Source: Paludisphaera borealis
Lineage (GTDB): Bacteria; Planctomycetota; Planctomycetia; Isosphaerales; Isosphaeraceae
Direction of reading: 5' to 3'
Length of the DNA: 42,519 nucleotides
NCBI RefSeq assembly: GCF_001956985.1
Contig: NZ_CP019084.1
Coordinates: 1 to 42,519 of the forward strand
This document shows, in pieces, positions 39,567-42,519 of the stretch. The translations under genes and the position numbers were made by a program. The notes beneath the pieces are model-generated. The model saw only the letters and a list, made by a program, of their open reading frames with translations. It searched no databases and had not been told where the DNA came from. The stretch's first letter is position 1. Each line of letters starts with the position of its first letter.

Positions 39567-40463
39567 TCATGAGTCGTTCGAGGGCGGCTGAAGTCCGTGC
39601 AGGAAGTCGGCGGCCTTCTGGGCGTGGGCGGCGGCTTGGAAGATCGCCCGCTTGTCCTCTTTGAGAACCTTCAGCCAGTGGTCGAGGTAGCTGGCATGGT
39701 CGGCACGCGGTTCGGCGGCCAGCCCCAAATCGCAGCACAGGAAGGCGGCGCCGATTTCGGCCACCAGCTCCTCGCGGGCATAGCCTGCGTCGCCGAATTG
39801 CTTCCGCCCGAATTCCCGGTTCAAGCGGCTGGGGTGCTTCGTCCAGTGGGTAAGCTCATGGGCGAGGGTCGAGCAGTAGCTTTCGGCGTCGCTGAACGAC
39901 ACGAAAGGCGGCATCTGCACGTAATCGGCCTCGCCCGCGTAATAGGCTTGGTTACCGCCATGGCGGATGTCGGCCAGCGTGTTGGCGAAAAACAGGTCTG
40001 CCGATGCGATACGCTCCACCGGGTCGAGCTGCGGGGCGGCTGCGGCGTGGAAATGCTCGGGCAGCCCGTCGATCTGCTCGACATTAAAGACGGTGTATCC
40101 CTTCATAAAAAAGATGTCGCGTTCGGTTTCCTCGCCGTCTTCGCCTGCATCGGTTTTGCGGATGCGGTCGGCGTAGACGACCAGCGAGCCTTTCGAGCCG
40201 GCTTTGACGCCGCCGCCTGCGGCCTTGGCCTGCTTGAAGGTCATCCAGATGGGGGCGGCAAAGCCCTGTGCCTCGGCGGCCATCCACAGCATCAGCACGT
40301 TGACGCCCTTGTACGGCTCGCCGCTGGCACGAAGCGGGCGGGTGATGCGGCCTGCGGCATGCTCCGCATTCCACGGCTTGTGCCATGGCCTGACGCCTTT
40401 CTCCAGTTCGGCGACGATGGCGTTGGTGACGCGGGCGTAAATGTCGATTCTTTCGTTTTGCAT
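39567..40463 (-). CDS. ArdC-like antirestriction protein
   Basis: 298 aa. The N-terminal ssDNA-binding part (IDIYARVTNAIVAELEKGV, then WNAEHAAGR and YKGVNVLMLW) and a C-terminal zinc-metalloprotease-like domain with HELTHWT (H202, E203, H206) followed by EELVAEIGAAFLC match ArdC-type proteins. These are carried by conjugative plasmids and protect incoming single-stranded DNA from host restriction. The start MQNERIDIYA at 40463 has GGAG upstream. A strong terminator follows. The longer open frame upstream is not coding. Confidence 0.9.
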   Translation of the reverse strand: MQNERIDIYARVTNAIVAELEKGVRPWHKPWNAEHAAGRITRPLRASGEPYKGVNVLMLWMAAEAQGFAAPIWMTFKQAKAAGGGVKAGSKGSLVVYADRIRKTDAGEDGEETERDIFFMKGYTVFNVEQIDGLPEHFHAAAAPQLDPVERIASADLFFANTLADIRHGGNQAYYAGEADYVQMPPFVSFSDAESYCSTLAHELTHWTKHPSRLNREFGRKQFGDAGYAREELVAEIGAAFLCCDLGLAAEPRADHASYLDHWLKVLKEDKRAIFQAAAHAQKAADFLHGLQPPSNDS

Positions 40464-40854
40464 GGGTCTGGCTCCGTTTGAAATGGATGAAGGCTCGGTT
40501 GAGCGTGCTCGCCGCTCAACCGGGACGAAGGCCAGACTTTGAAGGGGGGAAGTGCGGTCAAGCCCGGGGTTGCGGGGGGCACCGGCCTGCACAAACCTTT
40601 GGTGCGGAAGGCTGGGGGGAAACCGCAACGCCGGGCTTGAAGGCACGGGGGGAATCCCCCCTCTTCTTCCATCAGCGGGCGAAAGTGCTGAAAGGCCCGA
40701 AGGGCGGGAGCGGATGCGTACCACGAAAGCACGCGACGGCGTCAGCCGGGATGGCCAGATTGACCTCGGGCGGCATAGGGTGGCAGGTTATGATGCTTCG
40801 AGTAACCGAATCGAAGCCGACGCTGGCAGTAGATCCTTATGGGAGTTGCGACGC
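40464..40854. other. Divergent intergenic region with a large inverted repeat
   Basis: About 390 bp between the ArdC-like gene and a rightward unknown gene. It is GC-rich and G-rich on one strand, with a 17-of-18 bp inverted repeat (40558-40575 with 40623-40640) and a GGGGGG/CCCCCC hairpin (40647-40661). Promoters for both genes should lie here, though none matches a clear consensus. Confidence 0.45.
40558..40640. repeat. Large inverted repeat (18-bp arms)
   Basis: TCAAGCCCGGGGTTGCGG (40558-40575) and CCGCAACGCCGGGCTTGA (40623-40640) pair at 17 of 18 positions around a 47-nt loop that holds its own short pairs (GCACC with GGTGC). It is long enough to fold in single-stranded plasmid DNA, as ssDNA promoters or single-strand origins do, or to act as an operator. 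Confidence 0.6.
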
Positions 40855-41754
40855 ATGAAAGATCCGCACGTCGAAACGCTACGCTACAAGTTGGAAGTGG
40901 ATCAGACCTATGGCCGGATTGAGAATCCGCCGCCCCTTATTCACGAGACGGAAGCGTATCGGATGTGTCTGGAAAACGACGTTTTAGTGATCGACATGAA
41001 GGAGCACCACGCAACCATTCAATCGGCAAGGAATCGCGTCGAACCCGATTTGGAAGCGTGGCAGCTGGACGCGGCTTTGCAACGAGAACACATGTGGCTC
41101 CGATTTATATATGATGAGGCGGGGGCCGTAGTAAAAGACCTCCACATTTGGCCGGAAGGGCATAACGTTGCGACGGGCAGCCTAGTGATCGGGCCGATCA
41201 TCGTTTCAGGAACGGGCACTTGCGGGCCTCCGGTGTTTCAGGAATACCCGCAACCGCCTAAGCGTTTCAGGGCGTCTGAGGACGTAGAGGCGATGTTCCG
41301 GCGTTACGAGCGTGCCGTTTGGCGAGATGAGACGCAGCTGCTTTCCACCGGATATGCCTGCCTGAGCTTGATGGAAGGAGCGGCGGCAGTTGGCAGCGAG
41401 AACAGCTCACGGAATAAGGCAGTAGATAAATACAACATTCACATCGACGTGTTTGACGCCCTTGGAACGATTGTTTCGACATATGGAAGCCTTGAAGAGG
41501 CAAGGAAACTCCACGCGGATGCCAAGCGTGAGGCGTTAAGTCACGATGAAAAAATCTGGGTTCGGGCAGCGATCAGGACGCTTATCCGCCGGAAAGCTGA
41601 ATACGACCACGACCCTCGTGAAGCGAATAGCTTGCCGCAGATAATCATGGAGGATCTGCCGACGCTTACTACGGCAGATAGCCTAAAACGCGTTAGAAAG
41701 CCGCGGAAGCATGGGAACGGCCACAGCAAAGGGGGAAGCAGCCCGAGCGGCTGA
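40855..41754 (+). CDS. Hypothetical protein (299 aa)
   Basis: Not recognised. The start at 40855 (MKDPHVETLRYKLEV) has GGGAG 9 nt upstream; the frame is open further up to 40552, but that part looks non-coding. Residues include LENDVLVIDMKEHH and a middle part AMFRRYERAVWRDETQLLS. The C-terminus is basic and flexible (KRVRKPRKHGNGHSKGG). Codon and base use are less GC-biased than the neighbours. Perhaps accessory cargo. Confidence 0.6.
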   Translation: MKDPHVETLRYKLEVDQTYGRIENPPPLIHETEAYRMCLENDVLVIDMKEHHATIQSARNRVEPDLEAWQLDAALQREHMWLRFIYDEAGAVVKDLHIWPEGHNVATGSLVIGPIIVSGTGTCGPPVFQEYPQPPKRFRASEDVEAMFRRYERAVWRDETQLLSTGYACLSLMEGAAAVGSENSSRNKAVDKYNIHIDVFDALGTIVSTYGSLEEARKLHADAKREALSHDEKIWVRAAIRTLIRRKAEYDHDPREANSLPQIIMEDLPTLTTADSLKRVRKPRKHGNGHSKGGSSPSG

Positions 41755-41788
41755 CGCCCCTCTACGGGCTTCCAATGCGGCGGCAAGC

Positions 41789-42112
41789 CTATGCCATGCT
41801 GCCAGCCGGGTGCAGGCTCGCCTTGCGGCGTGCGTAGGCGTCGCCGGGCATGCGGCTGCGAACTGCCAGCCGGTAGCCGATCTGCTCAAGTTCCGCTTTC
41901 AGTGCGGCGTATTCATGCGGTTTGGCGGGCAGTGTGTCGTAGACGATGGCCGGGTCGGCGGCGCCGTGCTGGCCGATTCGCATGTAGGACTGGCAAAACC
42001 GGGCGTGCAGGCATTCGGCGGGCAGGTAGGGAAACAGGGCGATGACGCCGCCGTCGGCGAACCGGCGGAAAACCACGATGTCGGCGTCGCGTAGGTTGGG
42101 GCAGGTTTCCAT
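41789..42112 (-). CDS. Hypothetical plasmid protein (107 aa)
   Basis: Not recognised. Starts METCPNLRDADIVVFRR behind GGGGGGAG. The protein has LFPYLPAECLHARFCQSY with two Cys and RIGQHGAADPAIVYDTL, and ends in a helical part. It follows the 126-aa gene by 14 bp on the same strand, so the two form an operon, possibly the end of the ParB-like operon if the molecule is circular. Confidence 0.65.
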   Translation of the reverse strand: METCPNLRDADIVVFRRFADGGVIALFPYLPAECLHARFCQSYMRIGQHGAADPAIVYDTLPAKPHEYAALKAELEQIGYRLAVRSRMPGDAYARRKASLHPAGSMA

Positions 42113-42126
42113 GGTGAATCTCCCCC

Positions 42127-42507
42127 CTATGCCGCTGTTTCGCGTGGCGTGATTTCCCACTGGGCTTCCTCGTAGCCCGGCATTCCATGGCCTTCACCGG
42201 CGATGATCGCCGCCAGTAACTTGCACGCATCGCTTGCCTTCCAACCCGGATGCTCGCAGGACTGGTAATCGAGGCAGCTGGCGGCTTTGACCATCTGCAC
42301 GCGGGAAAAAGGATGGAACGCCGCCCATTCGCAGAGCCGGAAATCGGGCGTTGTCGCCTCTTGGTAGCGGAAGTTGACGCTGGCGACGTTTTCGGCATGC
42401 AGCATCTGGCCGATGGCTAGGGCATCTTGATAGCCAAGGATGCGGTTACGGGCAGCGTAGACGGCCAAAGCGGTGACGTGCGAGTCATTGCATATAAAAG
42501 CACTCAT
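42127..42507 (-). CDS. Conserved-type hypothetical plasmid protein (126 aa)
   Basis: The N-terminus (MSAFICNDSHVTALAVYA) resembles small plasmid proteins starting MSAFhhs.xHIxxLhxYA that I recall without function. GGAG lies 8 nt before the ATG, at the very edge of the window. The middle has NVASVNFRYQE. Its ribosome site and the hairpin at window positions 9-31 would lie side by side if the ends are joined, making it the next gene after the large ParB-like gene. Confidence 0.7.
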   Translation of the reverse strand: MSAFICNDSHVTALAVYAARNRILGYQDALAIGQMLHAENVASVNFRYQEATTPDFRLCEWAAFHPFSRVQMVKAASCLDYQSCEHPGWKASDACKLLAAIIAGEGHGMPGYEEAQWEITPRETAA

Positions 42508-42519
42508 AATCGTATCTCC

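Overview
The window reads as a GC-rich plasmid, and possibly a complete circular one. It carries an iteron replication origin with a replication initiator of the RPA type, a ParA partition locus with two ribbon-helix-helix partners, a ParDE toxin-antitoxin pair, a TrwC-type (MobF) relaxase, a VirD4/TraG coupling protein and a large defence and stress block. The host is a Gram-negative-like bacterium. A planctomycete or a related plasmid host is my tentative guess, from the style of the small conserved protein at 2352-2630 and of the rep and relaxase proteins, but no rRNA or chromosomal marker confirms it. No tRNA, rRNA or CRISPR array was seen.

Layout: 1-2675 is a leftward operon (two small proteins and a large ParB-like protein) with a GC-rich hairpin in every gap. 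3009-5066 is a lower-GC insert with a HEAT-repeat protein and an orphan gene. 5070-5670 is structured but apparently non-coding. 5670-14461 is a long rightward set: a small DNA-binding protein, a lipoprotein, a second ParB-like protein, three membrane or coiled-coil proteins, the VirD4 coupling protein, and three small proteins that share the peptide SPGDLAE. A strong terminator closes the set. 14540-16475 is the partition region: parA, two ribbon-helix-helix genes and five arrays of an 8-bp CTAG repeat in strict 8-bp phase. 16740-18732 is rep (leftward) and its iteron origin. 18812-19722 is a toxin-antitoxin zone. 19756-22362 looks like a small mobile module: two dif-like sites with identical cores flank an unknown gene, a tyrosine recombinase and a mannose-lectin gene.

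22514-34773 is the defence and stress block: a leftward IetA/IetS (AAA ATPase plus subtilase) operon extended by a DUF6338-like membrane protein and a tiny proline-rich protein, umuDC, a PD-(D/E)XK nuclease, a membrane-anchored Cas4-like nuclease split over two overlapping genes, and an MmeI-like single-chain restriction-modification enzyme. 35467-38743 is the relaxase operon, whose second gene again carries SPGDLAE. The rest holds a J-domain protein, an ArdC-like antirestriction protein and three unknown genes.

The most unusual signals are the SPGDLAE protein family linked to the conjugation genes, the octad centromere or operator arrays, the dif-flanked lectin module and the split Fe-S nuclease. 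The two window ends join in a way that continues the leftward operon, which suggests a closed circle. If so, the plasmid has a relaxase and a coupling protein but no mating-pair apparatus.
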